From Aquila chrysaetos chrysaetos (Eukaryota; Chordata; Aves; Accipitriformes; Accipitridae), in assembly GCF_900496995.4 (NCBI RefSeq), contig NC_044020.1, positions 12,046,001 to 12,110,000 of the forward strand: DNA of 64,000 bases, written 5' to 3'. This document shows, piece by piece, positions 62,666 through 64,000 of the stretch (the stretch's first letter is position 1; each line of letters opens with the position of its first letter). The position numbers and the translations under genes are program-made. Below the pieces are notes generated by a model. That model was not told where the DNA came from and did no database searches. It saw only the letters and a program-made list of their open reading frames with translations.

Positions 62666-64000
62666 AGAGGAACACAGCTCACTCAGTCTTCCACGTGCTG
62701 TATCAACAACTGGAAAAGCCCATTATGCAGGTCGTACATGACAATCAGAGGTCTCCTTTTGGCCTTCTGGCACACTCATGAGAGGACGATGTAAGACAAG
62801 ATATGAGATAACTAAACACAGAGATCATTCCTGCTGCTCTTTTCCCTTCAAACGGAATTTAGCCCTGGTGAGAAGTTCAGAATTGACGTTACTAAGGTCT
62901 GAGATTTCCTGTTTACCTCAGAAAACAAGCACAGCACAGGCCGTGATAGCTCAGGCTTCCATGGAGTGCCTCAACAAATCATCGTCACCCCTCACCCAAA
63001 GGGACGTGCCACAGGAGCACAGGGGTAGTATCCTTGCAGCCACCACTACTTTGCTCTTTCAAAGTGTCTTCAGCCCAAAGCTCAAAGGTCTTTCCAGACA
63101 TTCCTGAATGATGTGCCTAGCACCCACAAGAGGTTCACTGATCTCAGTGAGGAGATGGGGCAGCTAAGAACTACTGCTTTTTTTTTCCTAAAAGTGAAGC
63201 ATGCACTGCCTTTTACTGCAAGCTGTGCCTGCTCTCAGCATCAACTTAGTGGGACACAGTAAGTCATGTAGAACTTTGTAGTACTGGCATGCAGACTCTG
63301 CACAGATAAGTGGGACAGTTCACACCTCTCTTGCTGTTGCTTCAGTCTTTTTGTGGCTCATGCTGGATCATATGATGTGGATTATATGTGAGCCACAGAT
63401 TTTTCAGAACTGCATGCATGCACACATAATGTCTCTCTAAACCCATGTGCAGGAAGTATTCAGCATGGAATCATTAGGGGCTCTTAAAATCAGGCTGTTG
63501 ATTCTGCTACCCATAGAAAAATATTGCCATTTGAAAGTGTTTAGTTACAAATGTAAAAAGATTGAAGCCAGAGAGGACAACATAGGCATTGCTAGGGAAG
63601 GCTGCTGTGTGAGAGGCCATATTGTTTACTGATTCTCCTGCTTGAAATGGCAATAAATGACATTTCTCATGCAATAGACACAAGAATAAGATCTGTTCAT
63701 AAGTAGGAAGAGCCTTCATTTGAATGCAGATAGCATTTGAGCCAGGACAACCCTTAAAAGCTGAATTGGCTAGGATTCACTGCATGGGACTTGAAATCAG
63801 ATCATATACGAACTCAGTGGAAATACTGTTTTCGTGGGAGTTGGAGGAGATCCCAGATGAATAACAATCAGATTCCATTTCAACCCTTACTCTTGGCCAG
63901 CTGCTTCTTTTGTATGTGCTGGGAAAGATTAAAAAGTTTGGAAACAGGATTCATGTGGCGCCATATTGCAGTTCTGGGGCATTTTCTCTCTCTCTCACTG

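Larger units (their letters stand above)
36829..64000 (+). other. IQSEC3: IQSEC3 intron 1 (5' 27 kb)
   Basis: It begins with a consensus donor. I searched by eye for the expected next block, which in the family starts NETVLHQF, and did not find it, so exon 2 probably lies beyond 64 kb. The intron holds the tail of the CpG island, simple repeats, MIR and tRNA-derived SINE relics, old sauropsid repeats, and an antisense coding-like block at 45.4-46.6 kb. Other frames look like chance. Confidence 0.6.

Noticed and set aside
1..64000. CRISPR arrays, prokaryotic operons, phage or plasmid features
   Set aside because: No regularly spaced direct repeats and no bacterial-type genes. Spliced vertebrate exons and CpG islands show a vertebrate genome.

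Overview
The window looks like vertebrate nuclear DNA, most probably from a bird. It is AT-rich and intron-rich, with two sharp CpG islands. It holds MIR-type SINE relics and the old 'aagtcaatggga' type repeats of sauropsids, and G/T-rich low-complexity tracts. I saw no Alu, no L1, no clear CR1 and no bacterial-style gene packing. Most open frames are chance frames or antisense shadows in GC-rich DNA. The species call is inference.

Layout: (1) Bases 1 to about 16.9 kb hold the 5' part of WASHC1 (WASH complex subunit 1) on the minus strand. Its first coding exon is at 4529-4682, with clear splice sites. A probable non-coding first exon lies in the CpG island at about 16.4-17.1 kb, giving an intron of about 12 kb. 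The later exons lie beyond the left edge. (2) About 17.1-35.7 kb is intergenic, with relic SINEs, an AT-rich quiet block at 23.3-24.6 kb, a large inverted repeat at 30.0-31.4 kb and a 52-bp tandem duplication at 34.2 kb. (3) About 35.7-36.9 kb is a second CpG island carrying the promoter, 5' UTR and first coding exon of IQSEC3 on the plus strand (coding 36317-36828). (4) The rest, to 64 kb, is IQSEC3 intron 1 (27 kb in view). I found no further IQSEC3 exon in it. It does hold an antisense coding-like, coiled-coil-like block (45.4-46.6 kb) that looks like a decayed gene copy.

The two genes are divergent and about 19 kb apart. WASHC1 is the Arp2/3-activating subunit of the endosomal WASH complex. 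IQSEC3 is a neuronal ARF guanine-nucleotide exchange factor of inhibitory synapses. They share no pathway visible here. Their adjacency is of interest because, from memory, WASH copies also lie next to IQSEC3 at the tip of human 12p.

The most unusual structure is the inverted repeat at 30017-31411. Its arms are about 420 and 449 bp around a spacer of about 526 bp, with an ungapped 103-bp core that differs at one base.
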